12,806 nt of DNA from positions 1 through 12,806 of the forward strand of contig JAFZUB010000148.1 in NCBI GenBank assembly GCA_017618515.1, given 5' to 3'. Made by a program: the position numbers and the translations under genes. How positions within the stretch are numbered: the stretch's first letter is position 1; each line of letters begins with the position of its first letter. The notes beneath the pieces were generated by a model that saw only the letters and a list, made by a program, of their open reading frames with translations, ran no database searches and was not told the DNA's origin. Shown piece by piece: positions 1 to 6,925 of the stretch. This DNA is from Bacteroidaceae bacterium. Its GTDB lineage: Bacteria; Bacteroidota; Bacteroidia; Bacteroidales; Bacteroidaceae.

Positions 1-1055
1 AACGTGCAGTGGGTGATGGTTGTGTTGACGCTGCGAGAGGCAAAAATGCCATAGTGATAGCAGTTACTGAAATGGCAGTGACGGACGCGGAGGTTATTGC
101 TGTCGAAGGCTTGAATCACATTGCTGCGCAGGGCATGGAACTGGCAGTTGGAGAAGGCAATGCTGTCGTTGGCTTTCACCTTGTTGAAGACTATGAGATA
201 ATTGTTGTTATCGCGGTTGCCACAGAAAGTTATGCCGCTGAAGTTAATGCCACCAATGGTGCTGCTGGCAAGGGAGAAGAATGTGTTGGCAGTGTGCTCA
301 CGCACTTGGTTGAGACCTTGCGGAAGGTGTATTTTTCCATCTCGAATATTGACAAGTCTATCGCTGTCGAGGCTGCTGTTGCAAAGACGGAAGCGTGGCA
401 TCATTCCTTCGTCGATCTTGAGGGCTTTGCGGGTGTATGCCTCGTCGAGATTGACATTATAGCATCCTCGACTGTTGTTGTAGGCGAGGTCGCTGGCGGT
501 GAAGTATATCATGCCATCGTCGATGCGCACTACCTTATAGACCGAGGACTTAAACCACTGCGTAATATTGATATAGGTGTTGACGCAGCCAGCCTCATCT
601 TGGTCGTCTATGTCAGAGTAGGGTAGTCGGCACAACTTGCTGTCTTTGTCGAGCACCTCTATCAGGTCGTCGGCCTCATGCAGGTCACCCCATAGGGGGA
701 TGTGGAGTGTATCACCGAGAGTGTATCCGTAGCCGTGGTGGAAGGTGCGGTTGTATTCCTGTCCATCGGTGAGGGTTATGCCGTTGCTCTTTAGCACAGT
801 GCTGTTGCCGTGAAAATTGATGGCTACGTTGCCCCATTCCTTGTTGCTCCACTTGAAATGGTTCTCTTTGAAGTAGAAGGTGGTGCTAGCCAGCTCTATA
901 TCGATGGTTGTCGCGCCGCGTTTTATGGCCAGCTCTATGTCGGCGGGTAGTGCGTTGAATTCGTTTTGAGTGCTTACACGCAGGGTGTCAGCTAGGGCTG
1001 TAGAGCTTATGAATAGCAGTGACAGTATTAGTCCGTATCGTGTCTTATTCTTCAT
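1..1055 (-). CDS. Secreted right-handed beta-helix repeat protein (3' end beyond window)
   Basis: I read this gene on the minus strand from ATG at 1055-1053; 351 codons are visible and no stop is reached before the left edge. The protein starts with a signal peptide (MKNKTRYG, a hydrophobic stretch, then STALA before DTLRVS; cleavage near residue 22), so it is exported. The C-terminal visible third, from about residue 260, has short Asn-, Ser- and Cys-rich strands alternating with turns (FSNCQFHALRSN, VRHCHFSNCYHYGIFAS, VNTTITHC). This pattern is typical of parallel beta-helix proteins of the pectate-lyase/NosD fold. No catalytic residues can be assigned, so the substrate is unknown; a glycan-active or surface-binding role is possible. 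Its first 11 bases overlap the end of the DUF4298 gene, which suggests co-transcription and translational coupling. Fold and secretion are fairly sure; function is not. Confidence 0.8.
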   Translation of the reverse strand, partial: MKNKTRYGLILSLLFISSTALADTLRVSTQNEFNALPADIELAIKRGATTIDIELASTTFYFKENHFKWSNKEWGNVAINFHGNSTVLKSNGITLTDGQEYNRTFHHGYGYTLGDTLHIPLWGDLHEADDLIEVLDKDSKLCRLPYSDIDDQDEAGCVNTYINITQWFKSSVYKVVRIDDGMIYFTASDLAYNNSRGCYNVNLDEAYTRKALKIDEGMMPRFRLCNSSLDSDRLVNIRDGKIHLPQGLNQVREHTANTFFSLASSTIGGINFSGITFCGNRDNNNYLIVFNKVKANDSIAFSNCQFHALRSNVIQAFDSNNLRVRHCHFSNCYHYGIFASRSVNTTITHCT

Positions 1056-1329
1056 TGGGTAGAATCTTTTTCATCTCATTATATTCTTGTAGCGCATTCC
1101 ACACGGCATCCTCGGAGAGCACTCCGCGTTTCAGGTTCTGGGGCAGTCGCCCCGCCTCGTCGTCAGCAAAGTCTTTGCGCCATTCGGCACTGCCGTAGTA
1201 ATCGCTGAGTGCTTGTGCGGCATCATGCACCTTTGCCAAACCGTCGAGTGCTTCGTCCATGGCATGCAGTGCAGCCAGCAACTGGTCGAGCTGCCGCTCC
1301 ATGTATTTTATGCGCTGGATTTGCTTCAT
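1045..1329 (-). CDS. DUF4298 domain protein, 94 aa
   Basis: This is a small acidic, mostly helical protein without a signal peptide or membrane segment, so it is probably cytoplasmic. The N-terminal half (RIKYMERQLDQLLAALHAMDEAL, split here as residues 6-28) looks like an amphipathic helix or coiled coil. The C-terminal half carries the pattern I associate with DUF4298: DYYGSAEWRKDFADDEAG followed by LPQNLKRGVLSEDAVWN and a helix. The biochemical role of this family is unknown to me. The reading frame continues upstream into the ileS antisense strand, but the start at 1329 is chosen because it gives the usual family length and lies about 20 bases below a TACTTTTG -7 box. Its last 11 bases overlap the start of the beta-helix gene, and it diverges from ileS. 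Confidence 0.8.
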   Translation of the reverse strand: MKQIQRIKYMERQLDQLLAALHAMDEALDGLAKVHDAAQALSDYYGSAEWRKDFADDEAGRLPQNLKRGVLSEDAVWNALQEYNEMKKILPNEE

Positions 1330-1348
1330 AGGGATGGTCGTTTGTGTG

Positions 1349-1356
1349 CAAAAGTA
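1349..1356 (-). promoter_or_regulatory. Candidate -7 box for the DUF4298/beta-helix unit
   Basis: Read on the minus strand, 1356-1349 is TACTTTTG, a full match to the Bacteroidetes -7 consensus TAnnTTTG. It ends 19 bases before the DUF4298 start codon. I found no good TTTG-like -33 element at the expected distance, so this is a partial promoter call. Confidence 0.5.
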
Positions 1357-1413
1357 GTGAAAAAGTTCGAAAGTTTGGAGAATTAAAATCGGGAAATAAA
1401 AAAGTTGCCTCTC

Positions 1414-1447
1414 TTTGCGCGTATGTGCGTATAAATTTGTAACTTTG
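1414..1447 (+). promoter_or_regulatory. Candidate promoter of the ileS operon
   Basis: Two adjoining matches to the Bacteroidetes -7 consensus TAnnTTTG lie at 1432-1439 (TAAATTTG) and 1440-1447 (TAACTTTG). A TTTG at 1414-1417 could be the -33 element for the second box, with a spacer of 22 bases, slightly longer than the usual 19-21. Transcription would then start near 1453, leaving a leader of about 18 bases. CTTTGCGC occurs twice, at 1413-1420 and 1443-1450. No Shine-Dalgarno sequence is evident, as is common in this phylum. Confidence 0.55.
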
Positions 1448-1470
1448 CGCACCAAATGTTGTAGCAAGTT

Positions 1471-4400
1471 ATGAGCAAAAATAAATTCAAAGAATATCAA
1501 GGGCTTAACCTGCCGGAAATAAATAAGGAGGTACTTGCCCAGTGGATGAAGGAAGATTTGTTTGCCAAGAGCCTTGAAGCAAGCAAGGAAAAGCCTACTT
1601 TTGTCTTTTTCGAGGGGCCTCCCTCGGCCAACGGTCATCCGGGCATCCATCATGTGCTGGCGCGTACTATCAAGGACACAGTGTGCCGCTACAAGAGCAT
1701 GAAGGGCTACCATGTGCCTCGTAAGGCAGGATGGGACACCCACGGCCTGCCCGTGGAGCTCAGCGTGGAGAAGACACTGGGCATCAGCAAGGAGGATATA
1801 GGCAAGAAGATCAGCGTGGATGATTACAACAACCAGTGCCGCGCTGATGTGATGAAATACACCGCCGAGTGGCGCAAGCTCAGCGAGGAGATGGGCTACT
1901 GGGTGGACCTCGATCATCCGTATGTTACCTATGAGAACTCGTATATAGAGACTCTCTGGTGGTTGCTCAAGCAACTGTATCAGAAGGGACTGCTGTATAA
2001 GGGTTACACCATCCAGCCCTATAGCCCTGCCGCAGGCACAGGCCTCAGTAGCCATGAGCTCAACCAGCCCGGCTGCTACCGTGACGTGAAGGACACCACG
2101 GTGACGGCACAATTCAAGGTCATCCTTGATGGGCCAGAAAACTCTCAAATTTCTTCAGCTCTCCCCCTAGGGGGAGCGGAGAGGGGGTCTGCTCCACTTT
2201 ATATCCTCGCATGGACCACTACACCTTGGACACTGCCCTCCAACACCGCGCTTTGCGTGGGTCCCAAGATAGACTACGTGGCTGTGAAGGGTGCCAACCC
2301 CTATAGCGGCGAAGAGGCCATCTATATCCTTGCTGAGAGTCGCATGAGTGCCTACTTCAAGCCCGCTGAGGACGAGGAACTCCAGATTTTGTGGCGTGGC
2401 AAGGGCACTGACCTCCTAGGCTTGCATTACGAGCAGCTCTTCCCGTGGGTAAATCCTTGCTCGCTGGAGGACGGCCATGTTGTCAACAAGCAACAGGACG
2501 CTTTCCGCGTCATTCCCGGCGACTATGTGACTACCGACGACGGTACTGGCATCGTGCATATAGCCCCCACCTTTGGTGCCGACGATGCCAAGGTGGCCAA
2601 AGATGCTGGCATACCCTCCCTCTTTATCATTGACAAGGCTGGCGACACACGCCCTATGGTTGACTTCACTGGCAAGTACTTCGTGAAGGACGACATGGAC
2701 GAGGCTTTTGTGCAGGCATGCGTTAACGACAGTTATTGGCACCACTCTGGTGACTTTGTCAAGAATGATTACGACCCCAAGTATGCTGACCTCGATGCAA
2801 AGGCGCTGGCCAAGACAGAGGACCTGAACATTGTGCTATGCATGGAGATGAAGCAGGCAGGCACCGCCTTCAAGATAGAGAAGCATATCCATAACTATCC
2901 CCACTGCTGGCGCACTGATAAGCCTGTCCTTTATTATCCCCTCGACAGTTGGTTTATCCGCTCTACTGCTGCCAGAGAGCGTATGATGGAGCTCAACAAG
3001 ACTATCCTCTGGAAGCCTGAGAGCACTGGTACTGGTCGTTTCGGCAAGTGGCTCGAAAATCTCAACGACTGGAATCTCAGCCGCTCGCGCTATTGGGGCA
3101 CTCCGCTGCCTATCTGGCGCAATCGCGACACGCGTGAGGAGATATGTATTGGTAGCATCCAAGAGCTCTACGACGAGATTGAGCGCAGCGTCAGCGCAGG
3201 CCTGATGCAAAGCAATCCCCTCAAGGACAAGGGTTTTGTGCCTGGCGACTATAGCGACGACAACTACCACAAGATTGATCTTCACCGTCCCTACGTGGAC
3301 GACATCGTGCTGGTGAGCCCCACGGGCAAACCAATGCGCCGAGAACTGGACCTTATCGACGTGTGGTTCGACAGCGGCGCTATGCCCTACGCCCAGATAC
3401 ACTACCCATTCGAAAACAAAGAAGCCTTTGATCTCGGCCGTTGCTATCCTTCCGACTTTATTGCTGAGGGCGTCGATCAGACACGCGGCTGGTTCTTCAC
3501 CCTTCACGCCATCGCCACGATGGTGTTTGACAGTGTGGCATACAAGGCTGTTATCAGCAATGGATTGGTGCTCGACAAGAATGGCAACAAAATGTCTAAG
3601 CGTCTGGGCAACGCTGTGGATCCTTTCGAGGCCATCGCCAAGTACGGTAGCGATCCCTTGCGCTGGTATATGATAACCAACTCGCAGCCGTGGGATAACC
3701 TTCGCTTCGACGAGAAAGGGGTGCAGGAGGTGGCTCGCTCACTCTTCAGCAAACTCTATCAGACCTACAGCTTCTTTGCCATGTATGCCAATGTCGATGG
3801 CTTCACAGGCGAGGAGCCGATAGTTCCTGTGGCTGACCGTCAGCGCATCGACCGTTGGATAATTTCAGCCCTTCATACATTGGTTAAGAAAGTGACTGCC
3901 TGCTACGAGGACTACGATCTTACCACTGCGGGCCGACTGGTGGAGACCTTCGTCATTGACGACCTCTCCAACTGGTATGTGCGCCTCAATCGTAAGCGTT
4001 TCTGGCGTAGTGGCCTTGACCAGGACAAGCTCAGCGCTTATCAGTCGCTCTATGAGTGCCTCGAGACCGTAGCACGCCTCATGGCGCCATTGGCTCCGTT
4101 CTACACCGACCAGCTATATCGAGACCTTTGCGGTAGCGACTGCAGCATACATCTGCAGGACTATCCTGTGGCTAACGATGCATTCATCGACGAGCCTCTT
4201 GAGGCACAGATGCAGCGAGCACAGAAGATAGTGTCGATGGGTCTGTCGCTTCGTAAGAAGGAGAAGATTATTGTACGTCAGCCGTTGCAGTGCATCATGC
4301 TCCCCGTGAGCAGCGAGGCTGAGCGACAGTCTATAGAGGAGATGGCTTCTATTATTACCAGCGAGCTCAACGTAAAAGAGATACGCTATGTGGAGGGCAT

Positions 4401-4926
4401 CAATCTGGTGAAGACAGTGAAGTGCAACTTCCGCGTGATGGGCAAGAAGCTCGGCAAACTGATGGGCCCAGTGAGTAAGATGATTGCAGCCTTGTCGCAG
4501 GAGGAGATAATCCGCCTGGAGACCGACGGCCATCTGATTCTCGAAGTGGAAGGACAGTCAGTGACTGTGGAGCGCGATGATGTTGAGATATTCAATCAAG
4601 ACATCCCCGGATGGAGTGTCACCAACGAAGGTACGCTCACTGTGGCGCTTGATCTCACCGTTACCGATGAGCTGCGCCGCGAGGGTATGGCCCGCGAGGT
4701 GGTGAAGCGTATCCAGACCTACCGCAAAGAGCAGGGCTTCGAGATAACCGACCATATCATCATCACTCTTGAGGACAATGCTGAGGTACGCGAGGCCGTG
4801 GAGGCTCACCGCGACTTCATCCTCAGTCAGGTGCTTTGCGACAGCCTTACCTTCGAAACAGGTCTCGAGGCTGACACACTCGACTTTGAGGACTTCACCC
4901 TCAATGCACGAATAACCAAGAAATAA
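1471..4926 (+). CDS. ileS: Isoleucyl-tRNA synthetase, type 2 (eukaryote-like), GIHH variant
   Basis: This cytoplasmic class I enzyme charges tRNA-Ile with isoleucine and edits misactivated valine. The 1151-residue length, a C-terminal extension without visible zinc-finger cysteines, and a KMSKR loop at residues 707-711 indicate the type 2 (IleRS2) form. The adenylation motif usually written HxGH reads GIHH at residues 58-61. The CP1 editing domain begins near LAWTTTPWTLPS (about residue 246) and contains GTGIVHIAPTFGADD at 358-372. The anticodon-binding domain shows SNWYVRLNRKRFW at 833-845. Just before the editing domain, residues about 230-243 are encoded by a G/C-rich palindrome that looks like an inserted repeat and adds a Gly/Pro-rich loop. 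An in-frame TAG at 1462-1464 rules out an earlier start. It heads the plus-strand gene cluster. Identification is certain. Confidence 0.98.
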   Translation: MSKNKFKEYQGLNLPEINKEVLAQWMKEDLFAKSLEASKEKPTFVFFEGPPSANGHPGIHHVLARTIKDTVCRYKSMKGYHVPRKAGWDTHGLPVELSVEKTLGISKEDIGKKISVDDYNNQCRADVMKYTAEWRKLSEEMGYWVDLDHPYVTYENSYIETLWWLLKQLYQKGLLYKGYTIQPYSPAAGTGLSSHELNQPGCYRDVKDTTVTAQFKVILDGPENSQISSALPLGGAERGSAPLYILAWTTTPWTLPSNTALCVGPKIDYVAVKGANPYSGEEAIYILAESRMSAYFKPAEDEELQILWRGKGTDLLGLHYEQLFPWVNPCSLEDGHVVNKQQDAFRVIPGDYVTTDDGTGIVHIAPTFGADDAKVAKDAGIPSLFIIDKAGDTRPMVDFTGKYFVKDDMDEAFVQACVNDSYWHHSGDFVKNDYDPKYADLDAKALAKTEDLNIVLCMEMKQAGTAFKIEKHIHNYPHCWRTDKPVLYYPLDSWFIRSTAARERMMELNKTILWKPESTGTGRFGKWLENLNDWNLSRSRYWGTPLPIWRNRDTREEICIGSIQELYDEIERSVSAGLMQSNPLKDKGFVPGDYSDDNYHKIDLHRPYVDDIVLVSPTGKPMRRELDLIDVWFDSGAMPYAQIHYPFENKEAFDLGRCYPSDFIAEGVDQTRGWFFTLHAIATMVFDSVAYKAVISNGLVLDKNGNKMSKRLGNAVDPFEAIAKYGSDPLRWYMITNSQPWDNLRFDEKGVQEVARSLFSKLYQTYSFFAMYANVDGFTGEEPIVPVADRQRIDRWIISALHTLVKKVTACYEDYDLTTAGRLVETFVIDDLSNWYVRLNRKRFWRSGLDQDKLSAYQSLYECLETVARLMAPLAPFYTDQLYRDLCGSDCSIHLQDYPVANDAFIDEPLEAQMQRAQKIVSMGLSLRKKEKIIVRQPLQCIMLPVSSEAERQSIEEMASIITSELNVKEIRYVEGINLVKTVKCNFRVMGKKLGKLMGPVSKMIAALSQEEIIRLETDGHLILEVEGQSVTVERDDVEIFNQDIPGWSVTNEGTLTVALDLTVTDELRREGMAREVVKRIQTYRKEQGFEITDHIIITLEDNAEVREAVEAHRDFILSQVLCDSLTFETGLEADTLDFEDFTLNARITKK
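2159..2190 (+). repeat. G/C-rich palindromic element carried in frame inside ileS
   Basis: The core 2161-2176 is a perfect 16-base palindrome (CTCCCCCT followed by its reverse complement), and a further GAGAGGGGG run follows at 2179-2187. Base composition is sharply different from the flanking coding sequence. From memory, similar short strings with runs of C and G around CTAG occur between genes in Bacteroidetes genomes. Here the element is read through in frame as LPLGGAERGS. The boundaries are approximate, and no target duplication is visible. Confidence 0.6.
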
Positions 4927-4942
4927 TCATAAACTCATAAAC
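4927..4942 (+). repeat. Tandem octamer in the ileS / dksA-like spacer
   Basis: TCATAAAC occurs twice in perfect tandem, followed by a partial third copy (CATAAA, 4942-4947). The repeat fills most of the 25-base A/T-rich spacer before the next start codon. It has no obvious hairpin and may simply keep the translation start unstructured. Confidence 0.6.
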
Positions 4943-4951
4943 ATAAATCCT

Positions 4952-5338
4952 ATGGCTGAAAAGAAACGCTACACAGACGAAGAGCTCATGGAGTTTAAGG
5001 AGCTCATACTTCAGAAGTTGGAAGTAGCCCGTGCAGACTATGACCAGATACTGGCTGCGCTAACCCACAGAGATGCTAACACTGTGGACGACACCTCGCC
5101 TACCTATAAGGTGATGGAGGAGGGCTATGCCACTCAGAGCAAGGAGGAACTCAACACCCTCGCCGCACGGCAGAAAAAGTTTATCGACAACTTGCAGAAT
5201 GCCCTCATCCGTATTGAGAACAAGACCTATGGCATCTGCCGTGTTACTGGCAAGCTCATCCCCAAGGAGAGGCTGCGCGCAGTGCCTCACGCTACCCTTA
5301 GCATCGAGGCCAAGCAGATGAAAAACCGACAGGACTAA
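4952..5338 (+). CDS. TraR/DksA-family protein with degenerate zinc site
   Basis: This 128-residue cytoplasmic protein belongs to the TraR/DksA family, whose characterised members bind the RNA polymerase secondary channel and alter promoter response, often together with (p)ppGpp. Residues about 8-90 form a long helical hairpin; its turn region holds DANTVDDTSP (41-50), which occupies the place of the acidic coiled-coil tip. The C-terminal part matches the family pattern (YGICRVTGKLIPKERLRAVPHA), but only Cys96 remains. The other three zinc-ligand positions are Thr99, Ser117 and Ala120, so a C4 zinc site cannot form. I recall the same loss in Bacteroidetes relatives, so it is probably lineage-specific and not decay. 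It lies 25 bases after ileS and 4 bases before lspA. Whether it acts on transcription like DksA is inferred. Confidence 0.85.
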   Translation: MAEKKRYTDEELMEFKELILQKLEVARADYDQILAALTHRDANTVDDTSPTYKVMEEGYATQSKEELNTLAARQKKFIDNLQNALIRIENKTYGICRVTGKLIPKERLRAVPHATLSIEAKQMKNRQD

Positions 5339-5342
5339 AACT

Positions 5343-5990
5343 TTGCGACCAACTAAATTAACCACGAAAAAGAGGCTGCTTGCCCTCGCCGTGATAGTGC
5401 TTATCCTCGGCGTGGACCAGTTGCTTAAGATTTGGGTGAAGACTCACCTTTGTCCGGGCGAGAGCATCCGTATGGCCGACTGGGCGTATATAGCCTTTAT
5501 CGAGAACAAGGGGATGGCGTTCGGCATGGATTTCGTGGGTACATGGCTGCTGTGCTTCTTCCGTTTGGTGGCAGTGGGCCTGCTGGGCTGGCTGCTCTGG
5601 CGACTGGCTGCCAGACCAAGGATAAGTTGGGCGTTTATTGTGCTGGTGGCTATGGTGCTGGCAGGGGCGGCTGGCAACATAATTGACAATGTGTTCTACG
5701 GCCTCGTGTTCAGCGACTGCAATGGCCTTACGCCAGCCACGCTAGTTCCGTTCGGGCAGGGCTACGGCAGCATCATGGAGGGCAGAGTGGTGGATATGTT
5801 CTATTTCCCAATCATCGACACCAACTGGCCTCAGTGGATGCCCATAGTGGGGGGCGACCATTTCGTGTTCTTCAGCCCGATATTCAACTTCGCCGATGCA
5901 GCGATTACCACGGGAGGGGCGTTGCTCGTGATATGTTACTATAAGACTCTCAACCGCTTGATATCTCATAAGAAACCAGACACTGATTAG
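5343..5990 (+). CDS. lspA: Signal peptidase II (lipoprotein signal peptidase)
   Basis: This inner-membrane aspartyl protease removes signal peptides from prolipoproteins after lipidation of the +1 cysteine. Four hydrophobic segments are visible (about residues 11-30, 66-88, 95-113 and 186-201). The catalytic pair is present: Asp115 in GNIIDNVFYG and Asp185 in FNFADAAITT; Asp25 (VDQLLK) and Asn55 (ENKGMAFG) are also conserved. A long insert between the two catalytic motifs (about 122-178) is usual for Bacteroidetes LspA, giving 215 residues. The start is TTG at 5343, four bases after the previous stop; the first in-frame ATG (codon 44) would delete the first membrane helix. A downstream GTG is less likely because it removes the basic N-terminus. 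The gene sits between the DksA-like gene and a lipoprotein gene. Confidence 0.95.
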   Translation: MRPTKLTTKKRLLALAVIVLILGVDQLLKIWVKTHLCPGESIRMADWAYIAFIENKGMAFGMDFVGTWLLCFFRLVAVGLLGWLLWRLAARPRISWAFIVLVAMVLAGAAGNIIDNVFYGLVFSDCNGLTPATLVPFGQGYGSIMEGRVVDMFYFPIIDTNWPQWMPIVGGDHFVFFSPIFNFADAAITTGGALLVICYYKTLNRLISHKKPDTD

Positions 5991-5995
5991 CCTCC

Positions 5996-6892
5996 ATGCG
6001 CCATCTGCTCTACATAATTGTCCTATTGTTGTTGGCGGCCTGCAAGGCCGGCAAGCCGAGCGGCGTTTTGAGTGAGGGCAAGATGGAGAAGATACTGTAT
6101 CAATACCATTTGATGCAGGGTATGGCTGCCTGCGGTGACAGCTCCGACATCAAGGGGCGTGCTTATATCCTGACGTGTTTGAGAGACAATGGTGTCACCG
6201 AGGCTGAGTTCGACAGCTCGCTCGTGTGGTACTGCCAGCACATGGAGTTGCTGCAGAAGATATACGCTAATATTGGTGAGCGCTTGCATGCCGAGCTGGG
6301 CGATGTGGGCGACGCAGTCAACGATGTCAACCGCTATTCGGCGCTAAGCTCTACTGGCGACACCGCCAATGTGTGGAACGGACGCCAGTACTATCTGCTT
6401 AGCGGCAACGGATTTTCCAATCGTTTTACTTTTGAGATAAAGGGCGATACTGTATTTAAGCCCGGCGACGAGGTGATGCTCAATTTCCGCGCGCAGTTTG
6501 TGCAGAAAGAGGGCACTCGCCATGCTGTGGCGTCACTGGCGGTGCAGTATGACGGTGACAGCGTGAGCCACTATGAGCGTCATGTCTATGGCAGCGGCGA
6601 TTTCTCGCTCAACATAGATGCGGCGCGGCGCTCCATCAAGCGCGTATATGGCTACATATATATGGTAAGCGAGTGGAACATCAATCCGCGACTGCTGTTT
6701 ATCTTCAGTCCCTCGCTGGTAAGGATACACAAGGAGCTACCCCCTCCCAAGGAGGAAACCTCCGAGTCTGCCGACACTGCCCGCGTATCCGCTGACACAC
6801 TCAGCAAGGCTCCCTCTGTCCAGGGTAATCTTGAGCCCGAACAGATGCATTCCCGTCCCATGCCCCGCAAAATGATGAAGATAGAGAAATAA
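5996..6892 (+). CDS. DUF4296 lipoprotein
   Basis: This is a predicted lipoprotein of 298 residues. A short hydrophobic signal ends in the lipobox LAAC, with Cys16 as the lipidation site, so it is a likely substrate of LspA encoded 5 bases upstream. The residues after the cysteine (KAGKPSG) lack the acidic cluster reported for surface-exported Bacteroidetes lipoproteins, so a periplasm-facing position is more likely. Residues about 24-110 match my memory of DUF4296 (MEKILYQYHLMQGM, then helices around AEFDSSLVWYCQHMELLQKIY). Residues about 128-240 are rich in beta strands and may be a jelly-roll-like domain. The tail from about 245 is Pro/Glu/Ser-rich and probably disordered. The lspA-DUF4296 pair is, as I recall, common in this order. 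Biochemical function is unknown. Confidence 0.85.
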   Translation: MRHLLYIIVLLLLAACKAGKPSGVLSEGKMEKILYQYHLMQGMAACGDSSDIKGRAYILTCLRDNGVTEAEFDSSLVWYCQHMELLQKIYANIGERLHAELGDVGDAVNDVNRYSALSSTGDTANVWNGRQYYLLSGNGFSNRFTFEIKGDTVFKPGDEVMLNFRAQFVQKEGTRHAVASLAVQYDGDSVSHYERHVYGSGDFSLNIDAARRSIKRVYGYIYMVSEWNINPRLLFIFSPSLVRIHKELPPPKEETSESADTARVSADTLSKAPSVQGNLEPEQMHSRPMPRKMMKIEK

Positions 6893-6923
6893 ATGTTCAA
6901 TGTTTAATATTCAATGCTCAATA
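6889..6923 (+). repeat. Degenerate heptamer array before carB
   Basis: Five consecutive 7-base units follow the consensus TTCAATG: two exact copies at 6896-6902 and 6910-6916, with diverged copies at 6889-6895, 6903-6909 and 6917-6923. The array covers the end of the DUF4296 gene and nearly all the spacer. An ATG at 6914 belongs to the repeat itself, which makes it a doubtful start codon. Confidence 0.6.
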
Positions 6924-6925
6924 AT

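Noticed and set aside
9..626. Plus-strand open frame of 205 codons near the left edge
   Set aside because: It is antisense to the beta-helix gene, whose signal peptide and repeat pattern show that the minus strand is the coding one.
1456..1464. Two-codon open frame (ATG TTG TAG) just before ileS
   Set aside because: It is too short to claim as a leader peptide, and no attenuator hairpin accompanies it.
1330..2148. Upstream extension of the DUF4298 frame to 367 codons
   Set aside because: The extra part runs antisense through ileS and the divergent promoter region. The 94-residue form has the family length.
6914..6925. Earlier ATG for carB
   Set aside because: This ATG belongs to the heptamer array and adds only four residues outside the conserved CarB start.
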